Of a stretch of 64,000 bases of DNA, positions 23,522-36,308 are shown piece by piece (positions within the stretch are counted from its first letter, which is position 1; each line of letters opens with the position of its first letter). This DNA is from Didymodactylos carnosus (taxonomy: Eukaryota > Rotifera > Eurotatoria > Philodinida > Philodinidae): the NCBI GenBank assembly GCA_905250885.1, contig CAJNOQ010000178.1, forward strand, positions 1 to 64,000, written 5' to 3'. Both the position numbers and the translations under genes were made by a program. The notes below the pieces were generated by a model that did no database searches, was not told the DNA's origin, and saw only the letters and a program-made list of their open reading frames with translations.

Positions 23522-25548
23522 ATGAACGTTAAAAGTAACAATTCGGTAGTGTTAACTGAAGCAACAAATTTTCAACGAAAAAATTCATCAAGTATGTAAT
23601 ACAAATTAAATTTAACGTCTCAAAAAAGTTTCAAAGGTTTTATTTCAAAGGTTATGGCGAAAAAGAAGATGGAAAAAGAAATTATCAAGACTCTGAATTA
23701 AGTCCAGCAGATGAAAATGTTAATATTCATTCACCAGGTCATGACATAGCCAGTGATGACAAATTACAACAAAATAAAAAAATTAAATTAGAAGCTGTTG
23801 TTCCACAATACACCGTAGAAATGGTCACTAAAGATTTACATAATGCAGAAGATGATCAATGTACTTTAACGTCGTTAGGTAACAAGATGATTTTTTGGGT
23901 AAACAAGAAAGTTTATAAGCAAAAAAATTCATTAATTTTTTAGATCGTTTGTTGGAACTGGTAAATAAACGGATTACTTGCGACGATAAAATTGATAAAT
24001 GTTTTACACTAAACGATTTAAAAGACAAACTTAAACAACATAATTTGAGTCTTATTCAATATGATACGTTTTATCGGTATATTTGATGTTTCTTTTCTTT
24101 TATAACAGTATTTGATTGCCCATTTATTTTTTAAGTTTATTACCGCTTCCCATTGAAGTTCATTGTGATGATGGAAAACAAAATATTTATGCCTTACCCG
24201 TGGATTCAAAATATTCCAAACATCATCCGGATAAAGCATTCGCGGGAGCAACAATAAACTATTTGAAAGAATTAAGCTGCATATTTGGAGATCAAACTGT
24301 TTTCTATTTAAACATAGAAAAAGCGTGTGTTCAATTCGACGAGTTGCAATCACCGTTTTTAGAACGCTTTGACTCTGAGTGTGACAACAAGATTGTGCCA
24401 TTGAGTAAGTATAATTTTTCTCACTACTTGCGAATTATTCTTATAATATCAATAACAATTTGATTGCTCTAGTTTATTCTGCCTGTTCAATCGATCTTGA
24501 TTCTGAGCAAGTAACGTCGAATGGACCAACATTTGTTACAATTTCCCCACGGCTTCAAAATTCAATGATAGATATTCAAAATGATTTTCAAACTTTGATT
24601 CATTTGAACGAATTTCAGTCATTTGTGAAGACCAATGATAGACGTATCAAACCGATACTTATCCTTGCATCAGATGGTACGTTGGATGTCTTTTATAATT
24701 TTGAAAATCTTCTATTTTACTGTCTTATTCTAGGTGGTTTAGATCCAAAATCTTTGCAAACGGTGTCTATTACAATAAATTTATTCAAGAAATTCAATTT
24801 GGATTGTTTATTTGTTATAAAAAATGTTCCTGATTGTTTGGTTTTGAATGATTTAGAAAGTCGCATGTTATTACTATCAAAACAGCTTAGTGGTAAATTA
24901 GAAGTACTTTTACCATACCAGCTATGCATTGTATCTTTTAATGCTTAGGTCTTATTTTTCCGTACAAATATGATGATACTGATGCGGATAAAAATGAAAA
25001 TGATCAAAAATTTCGTTAGTATTCGAGAGTAGTTCTAATACAAGAAAATCCGTTCAACTTTTCTCTACTTTGTAGGTCAATGTTTGACTGAAATATGGAA
25101 TGCAACATCTATCGATGGTCATGAGGTGATTGCACGTTATGAAAACAAAACAACTGCCGATGAGTGCATACCGACTACAACAGATTCAGAATGGTACACA
25201 ACGCATGTTCGTCAATCAGAGTATTTGTTACAAATCATTAAATGCAGTGATACAAATTGTTGTAAATGGGACACAAATTATATTGATATGTTCAGTCAAC
25301 GCTTCTTACCTGCACCTGTGAAATGCAACTTAGGTAGTTATTTACGACATTTTACGCTTGGAGATAAACTAACCGTCACTAAGCATCTTTTTGTAGGTCG
25401 AGTTGTGCCTGTTGATGATGATAAAAATGGTCGTTTTGCTAATCTGTGTGAACGGTTAGTATTAGATCATTTGATACCAAAATTGGATAATGGAGAAATA
25501 TCTTATGATTCCTATTGTCCATCGTTACGAAATACAAAGACTGGTTAA
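23522..25548 (+). CDS. Uncharacterised multi-exon gene, possible RNase H-like core, about 533 aa
   Basis: Exons 23522-23591, 23651-23878, 23944-24076, 24136-24404, 24473-24676, 24734-24892, 24949-25014, 25076-25548; junction phases agree throughout. The first 100 residues are polar and charged. A conserved-looking core follows: YDTFYRLLPLPIEVHC, DSKYSKHHPDKAFAGATINY, ILILASDGGLDPKSLQTVSI, LDCLFVIKNVP, LSKQLSGLIFPYKYDD, LTEIWNATSIDGHEVIARYE and FSQRFLPAPV. From memory this resembles an uncharacterised invertebrate family with a 'TDGGPDENPR' motif, N-A-P-G-x-S and 'LS(K/R)ELSG'. That pattern may point to an RNase H-like, transposase-derived origin, which I cannot verify. A 63-base GT-AG segment (25334-25396) is in frame and may be an optional intron. 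Coding-like sequence continues beyond the TAA at 25546-25548. Confidence 0.75.
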
Positions 25549-26492
25549 CGTCTTTATCAAGATTGTCATTTATACACTCCAGGTAGATATTGCGAACAAT
25601 TGGTTTTGACTTTACTATCTATCTGACGCATCTTCCTCTACAGATATGACTCAACATCAACAATTTATCGTTTCACAGAACACAAATGGGTAGTTTAAGA
25701 TTAAAAAAATATATTTGGTTGATATGGTGACCAATAATAGATTTCTTGTATATTAAAAGAAGGTTTATTTTTATCTATTTTATCTGTAGGTCATGTTTTA
25801 TTTTTTTTCAATAGTTAGTTATAATTGTAATGTCCAAATATATTTTATCTTTCTCATTTACGTGTACGTACAGAGCAATGTATAAACAAATCTTAGTTTT
25901 ATCAAAAAGATGTAGTAATTACTGATAAAAAATAAACTATAGTTGCCATAATACAGTCCGAATAGCAAGTAAATCCCAGTTCTATTATTTACGGAGAAGT
26001 GACGGTAAGTTAGTTTTTTTGTTCATGATCATTTTGGTTCTTCCTGATGAAAAACGAGTTAAAAAGCATCCCAGAACATATTCGACATACTGCTAGATTA
26101 CCGTTGTATTTTGGTTAAAATATTTCAAAAACTTACGATCAAGTTTATTACGGAAGAACCAGATTCAGTAGAATACTAGAGCAATTATATTGAACGCTCA
26201 CTTGTTCTATGAACATAAGCGTGAATTAAAGAAATTGAGACAATAATTTTATTTAAATAGAAAAATATCTTACGCTCTGCGTCGAATAACATCAGTGGTT
26301 GCATACACAAATAGTTTTCATTCTCCATCTTGTTTATACACTTTATTTATTATTCGTACAATTTTTTTTTGTGCAATTTACAAAGAAAAATCCTCAGTAC
26401 ATTCAACAGAAAATGGCAAAGCGAAAGACACTATCTTTTATCGAAACAAATATGAATATTCAACAGAAAATGAAAAAGATTTGTCCCCGAAA
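25549..26492. other. Convergent 3' flanks
   Basis: Holds a coding-like tail of the preceding gene (25549-25582, then a GT-AG intron and 25645-25697 ending in TAG) after its stop. The rest is AT-rich. No other gene seen. Confidence 0.5.
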
Positions 26493-28839
26493 TCAAAACT
26501 GGAATGAGGATGGATCTTTATCGTTATTAAATGAATCGTATGGTGGAATATCGACCACTGATACAGATTCAGAAGGTAAAAATTGAGATGAAGAAGCAGC
26601 TGATAAATTGGGTTGTTGTTGTTGTAGAAGATGTTGACGATGAATACTGCTAGGTGTTGCTAGTATCGGTGGTGAAGTAGACAGTAAAGCAAAATCACTT
26701 TCATTTGAATTATCTGTTACATGTGTCATATTACGAGGAGGAGAGTAGGGTGGCAATGGAACAGATAAAATATCTTGATCTGGAAATTCAACTACTGCGT
26801 TTGGTGGTGACATAACATTCAACGGTAAGGAAGCAGAGCGTGGTCCTATTGTTGTTGTCTTAGTTTCATAATTCAATATTTCTCGATGAGCTTCACGTAT
26901 GTATTGACATTGTTTATAATAGATCTTTGCTACACCTTTTGTGACGATAAATGCTATACCGCCCTGAAATAATATGTAGAACGTTCTAAACATGTCGTCA
27001 GAATAATTTTGAATAATAGAATCGGTTTAGTATTGTAACTTGTTCTTTTCGATTTTAGAGATATTCTTTAATTAATCAGCCGTTTCTGCTGCACACAAAC
27101 TCTTCCTCACCGGTTATTAACAGATAAATTTCAAGTAAAAATATAAAATCCAACCAAACAAACATTTTTTTAACAGCTACTTCTATACACACATATTCTT
27201 ATTATCTATGTTATTAGAAAAGCGTTTGTTTGAATTTTCGATTTATATATTTGCATTTATATTTTTACATTTAACTATTTTAATTTTAATAACCACTGAA
27301 GAAAACTTTGCACAGAACAGAAACATCGGATCAATTAATACCTATCTCTACGACGAAAAAGTGCAATTAATAGTGCTAAACTACTAGGAAAAGTTTCTCT
27401 CTCTGTCAATGAATTAGTATTTGAGTGAGTACTTAATTTTTTTATTACACACCAGTAACGTTCGTTGAAAATTTGAATGTACACGTTGAAATAAAAACTT
27501 TCCAATGATTGTGGCAATTGTTGGTAGAATTAAACCACCACATATTAAACGTGTTAAGGAAGCTGGATTTGAATTTTGATTTCTTTCAGTTGGTAATCGT
27601 GGCAAATAGGATATATGATCTTTAAAGAAAAAAAAATGTAAAACGTTATAAAAAATATGTGTGTTAATGAAAAGTAACTACCTTCTGGAAATAAATAATG
27701 CATCAATGGTAATTTTGATGAATGTTTTCGCCAAAACTTTAGTACTGCGTCTTCCCATCGAATCATTCTTCCCAAAATAAGACTAAAGTAGAGTGTAGTT
27801 CATTACAGTAGTAATCGAATTAAGTCATCCTTTTAGAAATATGAGTATAGACTAATAAACATACCCTGTTGGTATCGTTGGTAAACCGATGAGTAAGAAT
27901 AAAGGATCAGCCTTTTCCATAACACTCAATCCCTCTTTGTGACCAAGAATCTATTCGTATAAAAAAGTGAGTGTTTAGAAAGACGTTTGGACGTAAAAAG
28001 AAGAATATAAAACTCGGCTACTGTAAATTGTGGCAGTTTAATATTAACAAAATAACACAAAATTTCTATTGATAGAGTACAGAGAAATATGATGCTTCTC
28101 GGAAGAAAATTTTTTTTTGGATGAATATAAAATCTGAAATAGGCGGTAGTCTGGATTTCTAAGAGAAATTTAATTATAAAAGATTTTGTATAAGAAATAG
28201 TATCAAATCTTTTGTTTTTGACAAACACACAGACCTGCATAATCGTAACAGCACCATAGGTGACTGCCGTCCAATACACCGATCCCACAAGTATTCCTCC
28301 AGCAAGAAATGGACAAAAACGATTTAAAATACGCTCCGTCAAATCCAACGTATAAACTAATGGACCTGAAATAAACAGAATAAACGTACCCAAATATCCG
28401 TTATTGTTAACCGCATTACACAGTACACATACCCTGTTTCGGATAAACAATAATGTATTCCGTATTGCATTGAGGGCAAGCTACTTTGACTGTACTATTT
28501 CCTTGTTGTTTTTCATCTATCCAACGTTGTAAACATTCTTGATGAACCCATTTCGCTGTGCCACGACATCGACAGGGAGACACCCAGGAAGCTGAAAAAT
28601 CGTCATCTTCTGTTGCAAAGCAGACCCAGCAATGTTTTCTACAATGAGAAATTCCAACAAGGTAAAAAGTTCTGAAGTCTTTGTTGCTGACCTATTTACC
28701 TTGTTTGTCCGTTTGTTAATGATGTCCTTGGGGTTGTTAGTCTATTTGATGATGAGGGAGGAAATGGTGACGACGTTAGATTGAAGAGAGGCGAAGAAGC
28801 CTGATCGGATAGAGCATGATGACCGTTACCGTTATCCAT
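26493..28839 (-). CDS. MARCHF5: E3 ubiquitin ligase MARCHF5 (mitochondrial RING-CH), 433 aa
   Basis: Membrane ubiquitin ligase of the mitochondrial outer membrane, known to act on fission and quality-control proteins. Exons 28839-28700, 28638-28433, 28365-28235, 27950-27865, 27782-27682, 27619-27453, 26963-26493. The N-terminal 45 residues are Ser/Pro-rich. The RING-CH (C4HC3) follows: CWVCFATEDDD, SPCRCRGTAKWVHQECLQRW, CPQCNTEY. Membrane segments and signatures follow in family order: CPFLAGGILVGSVYWTAVTY, EKADPLFLLIGLPTIPTG, GRMIRWEDAVLKFWRK, LPTIATIIGKFLFQ and GGIAFIVTKGVAKIYYKQCQ. Human MARCHF5 is 278 aa. This protein has an extra C-terminal tail of about 110-120 residues, rich in Ser/Pro/Gln, with PLPPYSPPR and DIPPYDSF. 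The last intron (26964-27452) is unusually long for the window. Confidence 0.93.
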
Positions 28840-29530
28840 CTAAAATTGAATACAGACGGCTATATCATAGTAGCACTCACAAACCACGTAACACTCATGA
28901 AGTACAGCATAATACAGTTGTTGAAAAGCAAGTAGAAAGAGTCTGCAGGTGTTTAACAATAGATATTTTGTATTAGAGGAAGAAATAAGAATATAAGTGA
29001 GTGTTCTAACGTTTTCTGATTAAATCCATTTTCTTATTATTGCGCAGCATCATATGCAGTTGCTTCTGTATATACTATATGTATATAATCGATTCTAAAA
29101 AATTTATGCGAAAGAGCATGAGGTTTTATTGTCATAGGGCACAGCTCTTACCCAACAGAAGACTATTTAAGAACCTCATTCGACACTCATTCTGAACGAT
29201 ACGTTGCACTTAAACTAGATGGTATGCGAAGAAATTGTGAAGATTCGATACCTATTTCTTTCAAAAAATTAATATGCTTCTGTGTGAATACGGGCGACAA
29301 AAATACGAGTTTAAAATGTCGCACGTAATTGCGCCTCTCAGTATCAACGAATCAGGAAGTAGCATTTATAAAATTCTTAAATACGGAAGAATAGAACAAA
29401 ATATATGTGAACTTGTATACCACCTTCTGTGCGAAGAATAAAATTTGGGAAAAAATATACGTCTAAGTTCTTCTTGATTGAGTAAACTTTTTATATCGTT
29501 GTTTGGTTTTTTTGTTTTTGTTCCTGGCAA

Positions 29531-29613
29531 GGTTGCCAGAACTGCTGACACATGGGGAACGGAGCAAAGGATCACCACGACAATTTCCCCGTGAGTCACC
29601 AGTTCTGGCAACC
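29531..29613. repeat. 83-base imperfect hairpin
   Basis: Arms 29531-29559 and 29585-29613 pair over 29 positions with three mismatches, around a 25-base loop. Core arm sequence GGTTGCCAGAACTG. The GC content of the stem is well above the local background. Size and shape would fit a microRNA precursor or a tiny palindromic repeat; the sequence alone does not decide. Confidence 0.6.
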
Positions 29614-29650
29614 CCCTCCAGAACTTTCTGGTGTTATTGAATGTTGTAGG

Positions 29651-29946
29651 GTTATTAATGCAATATTTTCTCTTTACTTTTTATTTTTTGTTAAAACCAT
29701 ACATAAATCGACTTCTGTGTTGTAAAACAAACAATGGAATAAGTTGAATTTAAAAGATGTATAGCATTTAAAGGTCTAATGAAATCATCATACCAATATT
29801 CCGTTTTTTCTTTCCCAAACTGTGCCATCATACGTTCTGCAAAAAAGTGAGTAGTAGTCAAACATGAGAACTACAACGGCCTGTTCCTGTGAGGTTATTA
29901 ATGCAATATTTTCTTTAACAATTAATTCAATATTTTCTTTAACAAT
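29651..29946. repeat. Short direct and tandem repeats
   Basis: GTTATTAATGCAATATTTTC occurs at 29651 and again at 29894. CAATATTTTCTTTAACAAT is present twice in tandem with a 24-base period (29904-29922 and 29928-29946). They may mark the edges of an old insertion. Confidence 0.5.
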
Positions 29947-31454
29947 GGCACATATCAATAATCATAGATTCCAGATTTCAACTTTTTTCCAACAAGAAAA
30001 ACTCAGTTTTTAGCATTTTACTATTCGTTGCACACTAAACGACTTGAGGTAAAAGACAAATTCACAAAACAAAATCACCAGTAACGTCTAGATGGGGAGA
30101 TGTAACTCACCTCTGCTACAAAAAGTCTTTGACTACGATTTTGATTTAACCAGCCTCTACTTTTATGGCTTCTGATTATCCCTCTAAGTCACACGTGACT
30201 TATCTACCTTTATCTGTTTCACGTTTACTAAGCTTGCCTCCATACTCTTTCCCCAAAGATTCTCTGAATAATGCAAACTTAAAATATAAATTTCAAATTG
30301 TATACAGTACAATTTGCCGTTAGAAGTGCTGATGTACATGACAACACTTGTTTTTATCATTCGTCCAGAAGCATGAACAGAAAAAGAATTTAACAACACA
30401 AAAATAGATACATCCGATGGGAGACAAGAAAGAATTTTCGGTTAATGAAAGAGAGAAAGTTCAAGAAAAAAATACTTTTGTTCTGATGTAATAAGCCCGA
30501 AGTTCATGATAATTGTTCCCTATCTGTGAAATGATGAATGAGTGATCCAAACGAGCTTATCAAAAGAAAAATGCGAGTGTTGGGACCATCAGACGCGAAG
30601 TAATCGCGTATATCAGTTTCGTTTGGCAAAATTTTCTCTTATTAAATATGGTAAAGTTATTCAACATTTTATTCAATGTGTATTAAAAACAATTGCTGTA
30701 CAAGCTGAAGAAAAATGGTAGTAATAAACGAGGATGGAATGGGATATGGACACAGAAAATTAATACTTGGAACTAAGAATAGTCAGAATTTTTGAAAACT
30801 CTATGGTGATTTGCGTTAATTCAGTTATTTTTAATTAAATAAAATACTTTTTCCTATGGCAAAAAATTACCATCGAGGTAAGAATTCAATGGATGGATAT
30901 GGATAAAAAATTCTGTCGAAAATTTAAAGCACATCTCAATCTATCAAACAAGACACTTTTAATCATTTTTGAACACGCTATTATTCCAGAGTACATGAGA
31001 AAAGACTTTTTTTGATAACAATCTACAATTGCAAACTATTTAGATGTCTGATACAAACATTTCTAAGTGATTTTGATAGTCACAACGACAAAAATGACTA
31101 GCTCGTCTATATTCCAGGTAGAATATTGGTACGAAATGTTTAAATATTTTAAATTCTTAGCAGACACAAAAAAATCGGGTTATTTTTAACTGAAGATCGT
31201 TAGTTGCATATGCGGAAGGTTGCCATAAGACACATTTAGTATCCGATCCACACTTATAACTAAGACATCGATGGTAGAAAGCAGACTATAGTTAATTTCA
31301 TTTCATTTTCTTTTTTCTTTTCAATTATACGTTTCTTCTAATAACATTTATCTGTAACTTATCTGATCTCGAAGTTCTTATTTTTCTTTATATCCGACTC
31401 TTGCTTGAAGGTCTGTTCGTTCTATTTGTACGACATATTATTATTTTAGATGAA

Positions 31455-34400
31455 ATGACCACTTTTGATGATGACGGCGTGGACGATGAATATTTGGCAT
31501 CATTAGATTTAGATATTTTGTGTTGTAATGAAAAGACACTTAAACATGCCGAGCCAGAGCAAGTTACGTTGACTAATGGTATCTTTATTCTCATCAATGG
31601 GTAGTCTGTCTACTTAGCAAAATGATTATCTTATTTTTCTATTTAGTCGATGTTTTATGTCAAAATACAGATGATAATGAAACTGTAAAAACTCATGATT
31701 TTGGATTTCCATATGAGGCCTATTCAATTCAAAATGATTTTATGAATGGTTTATATTATGTAATTAAAAATAGAAAACATGGAATATTTGAATCACCAAC
31801 GGGAACAGTAAGTGTTACTTCATTCATAATAGTTAAAGAGAGAAAAAATTCATTGCTTTTTCAGGGCAAAAGTTTGAGTATTAGTAAGTCACAAATTTGT
31901 AAATTTATGCTCCAAAATTTATTAGAATTAGTATTCTTATAGTATGTGGGGCTTTACGATGGTTATTTGATGAAATTCAATCATGGAAAGATGAATTAAA
32001 TGAATTGAACCAAAAAAATGAAAATGATACTTCGACTACAAGGTGGAACTATTTTTAAAGTGTACTGAATTAAAAATTATAAATAAATTGTTTTGTTTTT
32101 AGTAGTGACGATTGGTTACAACGTATTATGAAACGAAAAGATGAAGAAGATGCAAAAGAAAAACGACGAGTAAAATAATATGACGAAGTTCAGAGCGATA
32201 ATGACTTATTTCTTCAATTTAGGAACAATTACAAACATGGATTGATCTTGAAAATAATTATGGTCATACTAAAAATAGTTTAGCTGCAAGCATAAAAAAA
32301 ACAGTGCGTAAGACGCATTTACTAGTTCATAATATTCAATTTCATTTCCTATGTTTTTCAGGCACGAGATTTTGATAAAGAATATCGACGTTTATTTAAT
32401 TGTGAAATATCAAAAAGCGATCTTGATTCGCAACCTATCGTTAGTCTTAATAAAGTTAAGGATGACAACGATGATGATGTTAGGTTTGTTGTTTAAAACT
32501 AAAAATTTGATACTTGTACAACTTTTTATCTATATTTTTTATTCAGTGATGAGGAACTCATTGTCAAAGATCCAATCATTGATGATTATTTGGATTCTTC
32601 AACGACATCGGAACAAGTTAAAGAAAAGAAAAATCATGTTCTAAAAGTAAAAGGATATTTTTATTATTCTCTTTACGTTTTACCATTTCTTCATTTACCG
32701 TAGATTTTTTATTGTACTCGAACACATTCTCAAATAAGTCAGTTTATACAAGAAATACAAAAAACTCAATATTGTGATAAACTACGTATTGTAGCCTTAG
32801 GTTCGAGGCAGGTAGAGTATTGAAAGATGTCTCCACATTCTTAGCTTCGACAGACAGACATCATCTTTTCTCTTTTTCAACTTGTCAATGTTTACTATTC
32901 GCACATACAGAATTTATGTATCAATGAATCTGTATTAAAACTTAAATCTGTTAGTTTAATTAATGAAAGATGTTTAGAATTACAAAAGAAGAAAAAAGAA
33001 AGTAAATAATGATTGTGAATTGAATATTCAACTTATATCGTTCATTTTATTCAGAAAAGACAACGCGTGGCAAACGTCAAAAAACGGCGTGTGGCTGTTC
33101 ATACTTACAGCATGATCGGGTAGAATGTTTGACAAATGATATTCTTGTATGTAAAAACTACATAAGAAATATAATATAATCATTAATACTTTTTTCTACT
33201 ATTTTAGGGTGATGTTCAAGATATCGAAGATGTAGTGAAAGTTGGTCGTGAAATGGAGGCGTGTCCATATTATGCTAGTCGTTCAGCCATAGCTGGTGCT
33301 CATCTTGTTCTTTTACCTTATCAAACATTACTACATAAATCAACACGAGATGCTTGTGGAATAAAACTTCAAGATAATATCGTTATTATCGATGAGGCAC
33401 ATAATTTACCTGATGCTGTTTGTACAATGCATTCAACGGAAATAACTGGTACACAGGTAGAAACTATACTATATTTTTAATAATTTTTCTAATTATATTT
33501 TACTTTTTCTAGCTTATTGAATCTTATGGTCAATTAACACGTTATTATGAAAAATATAAAAATCGTTTAACAGCAAAAAATTTACTCTCAATAAAACAGT
33601 TGCTCGATGTTCAGTTAAAACTAATCAAAACATTAACGTGTATGTTCCTATTAAAGTCTATTTATCTATATTAAATAATAGGTGTCATTTATTTAGCTCA
33701 GGAAAATTTACCACCGTTTGATAGTGAAAAATGGGCCAATATTCCTGTATCATCTCAAAATGGTTTGTTCATCTATATATCTAAATGAAATAAACTGCAT
33801 TCGTTTTCATCCTTTTCTAGAAACATGTGTATCCGATGTAATTCGTTATTTGTCAGATGCAGATATTTATGTTAATCTGTTTGAGTTACTCAGCTATATA
33901 CAAACAAGTGAAATAACAAAAAAAGTAGAAAAAAAAGTCGTAAAGTAATTTAGATCTCATCAAAATTATTTCTTCTTGTTCAGCTATATGGTTTTATAAC
34001 AAAATATCAGTTCAAAAGTACATCAAACGATGGTAAAAAACGTCGGTTTTTTTTTTACTCACAAATAAATTTAAAATAACTTGTGTTTCGAGGATAACGT
34101 CTCGTGATCCTTGCAATTTTTTTTTATCGTGAAACTTAACTAGTAGATTAGTTATAAATAAGATGCTAACAAAATAATGGTGTGTAACTAGTTGTTTCTT
34201 TTTTCAGAGAAAAAGCCGAACGAGAGTGCATTACAAAAATTGTTACAAAAACAAGTTCCTCTGAATAACAAACCTTCCATTGAACAACAGCCAGGTTAAT
34301 TCTTGTCTTCGTGTGAAAGGCGTTTTCATTTCTTTTTTTTGTATCATCTTTGTAGAAACAACTATAGATCAAAAAATATCAAATACATTTGCTTTGTTTG

Positions 34401-35991
34401 TACCGTTTCTCGAAGCATTGACAAATCCAAGAGAAAATGGAAAAGTTATTTTGACTAAAAAACGTACGAGTAGCTCTCTCCTATTGTGAAATATATATAT
34501 ATATAACTCTTGTATATGTATCTATTATAGAAACAGTTGGGCTTTGTACAATCAAGTTTTATGCATTAAAACCGTCATCATACTTCAAAGAAATTGTCAA
34601 TGAAACACGATGTGTGATTGTGGCAGGTAAGATTTCTTTTTACATACAATAAATAGAGCATTGTCAATATTTAGAATGAAAGGTCATTTCTTTCAGGTGG
34701 TACAATGAAACCAGTGTCCGAATTTGTTGATCATCTGTTTATTGCATGTGGCCAGTCAAAAGAAAGAATTTATCAACTTTCTTGTGGTAAGTAATGATTA
34801 TTCATGATGCCTTTGTTGCTTTTAAAATCCCAAAATGTTTTTAGGTCATATTGTTCCCGAAACGAATGTTTTGGCGATTGGATTACCGTGCGGACCCAAC
34901 AATGTTGAATTTGAATTTACTGCTGCCAATCGATCGAATATTTCAATGGTAAGTTATTGATCAGTCAGTTTCTTGTAATGGTATTAGGACCATAATTCTT
35001 ATTCATTTTTCTAGATGGATGAGTTGGGACGATTATTGATTTCTTTAACGTCAACTATTCCGCACGGCATCGTTATCTTCTTTTGTTCTTATGATCATTT
35101 ACAAAAAGCGTATACACATTTTGAAAAAACATTTGTATTGAATAAAATACTACCTAAAAAAAAGGTAAACTAGAAAATAGAAGTTGTAGTTTTCTCAACA
35201 TTTTATTTTTATGATAAATAGATATTTATGGAACCCAAACGTTCAGGTGATGTTGAAACAGTTCTTACAAATTATACAAAAGCTATTAAAGTAAACTCTT
35301 TTTTTTGTTGATTATATTAAATTATCAAATGAATATATTATTTTAAAGAATAAAGATGGATCGGGTGCGCTACTCTTTTCCGTAGTTGGTGGAAAAATGA
35401 GTGAAGGAATCAACTTTTCGAATGAACTTGCACGGTATGTCGTACAATGCGTTTTACATTCAATTAGAATAAATTTTCATTTTTAGATGTGTTTGTGTTA
35501 TCGGTTTACCTTATGCAAATATTGGCTCGTCAGAACTTATTGAAAAAATGAAATATTTAGATTTGACACAGGTATTTTGTTGTGTTGTGCGATAAATTTG
35601 TACTATGTTCACTTCTATTTCAGGAAAAATCTTCATCATGTGAAAGTGGTGGTCGAGCATATTATGAAAATACATGTTGGAAAGCTGTCAATCAATCTAT
35701 CGGTGAGCATGACTTTTTTCTAACTGACAAAAGACGTCCTCTTTCTTCTTTAGGTCGAGCAATTCGCCATAAAAATGATTATGCATGTTTGCTATTAGTT
35801 GATAAACGTTATAGTAAACAAAATGTTCTAACCAAATTACCCCACTGGCTTGAAAAAAGTTTTATGCGTGTGAAGAATTTTAGTGAAGCATCATCCTCTC
35901 TAAATAAGGTAGATTTAACGAAAGATTTTTTCACTGATACGATGACTTTTTGTTTCTATTTCAGTTTTTCTCTCAACCTCGTGGTGTTTGA
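31455..35991 (+). CDS. DDX11: DDX11/ChlR1 iron-sulphur DNA helicase, 28 exons, about 932 aa
   Basis: XPD-family 5'-3' DNA helicase for sister-chromatid cohesion and replication-fork repair, nuclear. 28 exons with agreeing phases; the first is 31455-31578 and the last two are 35754-35908 and 35965-35991. Q motif region FGFPYEAYSIQNDFMNGLYY, Walker A SPTGTGKSLS (split by the intron 31808-31864), FYCTRTHSQISQF (motif Ia), four Fe-S cysteines in NLCINE, NERCLEL, TACGCSY and EACPYYASR, IIDEAHNLPDA (motif II), VAGGTMKP, SVVGGKMSEGINF (motif V) and NQSIGRAIRHKNDYA (motif VI). All catalytic residues seem intact. The ATG at 31455 follows a possible 3' splice site (TTATTTTAG), so an upstream exon is possible. 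The 40-residue acidic N-terminus precedes the usual family start. AATAAA lies at 36126. Confidence 0.95.
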
Positions 35992-36308
35992 TTCCAATAT
36001 TTTTTATGCATTTTCGTTTCCATCATTACATGCTATACTGTCATATATCTATCAGAATCTTCTATTTTTTACTGTCTTTTTTTGCTGTTTTAAATAATCT
36101 AATTTGTAAGGTGAAATAATTACTTAATAAAAAATTGTAATCATCTAACAGTTTTAGTTTAGGAGGTTAAAAGAGTGCAAGAGTTGTCTATCTTGAATCG
36201 ATACAAATCAAATAGATTTTAGTGTAAATTTTATTCCTAAACAAACTGTTCTATACGAAAATAACAAATAAAACACAATTATCGCAGAGGAAATGTCTGT
36301 ACATAATG
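35992..36308. other. Convergent 3' flanks of DDX11 and the homeodomain gene
   Basis: Short AT-rich stretch with AATAAA at 36126 (plus) as a likely DDX11 poly(A) signal. No other feature. Confidence 0.6.

Larger units (their letters stand above)
28840..31454. other. Divergent intergenic region MARCHF5/DDX11
   Basis: Contains a GC-rich hairpin (29531-29613), short direct and tandem repeats (29651-29946) and an isolated exon-like open stretch (30542-30721, plus strand, about 59 codons). No confident gene. Confidence 0.5.
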
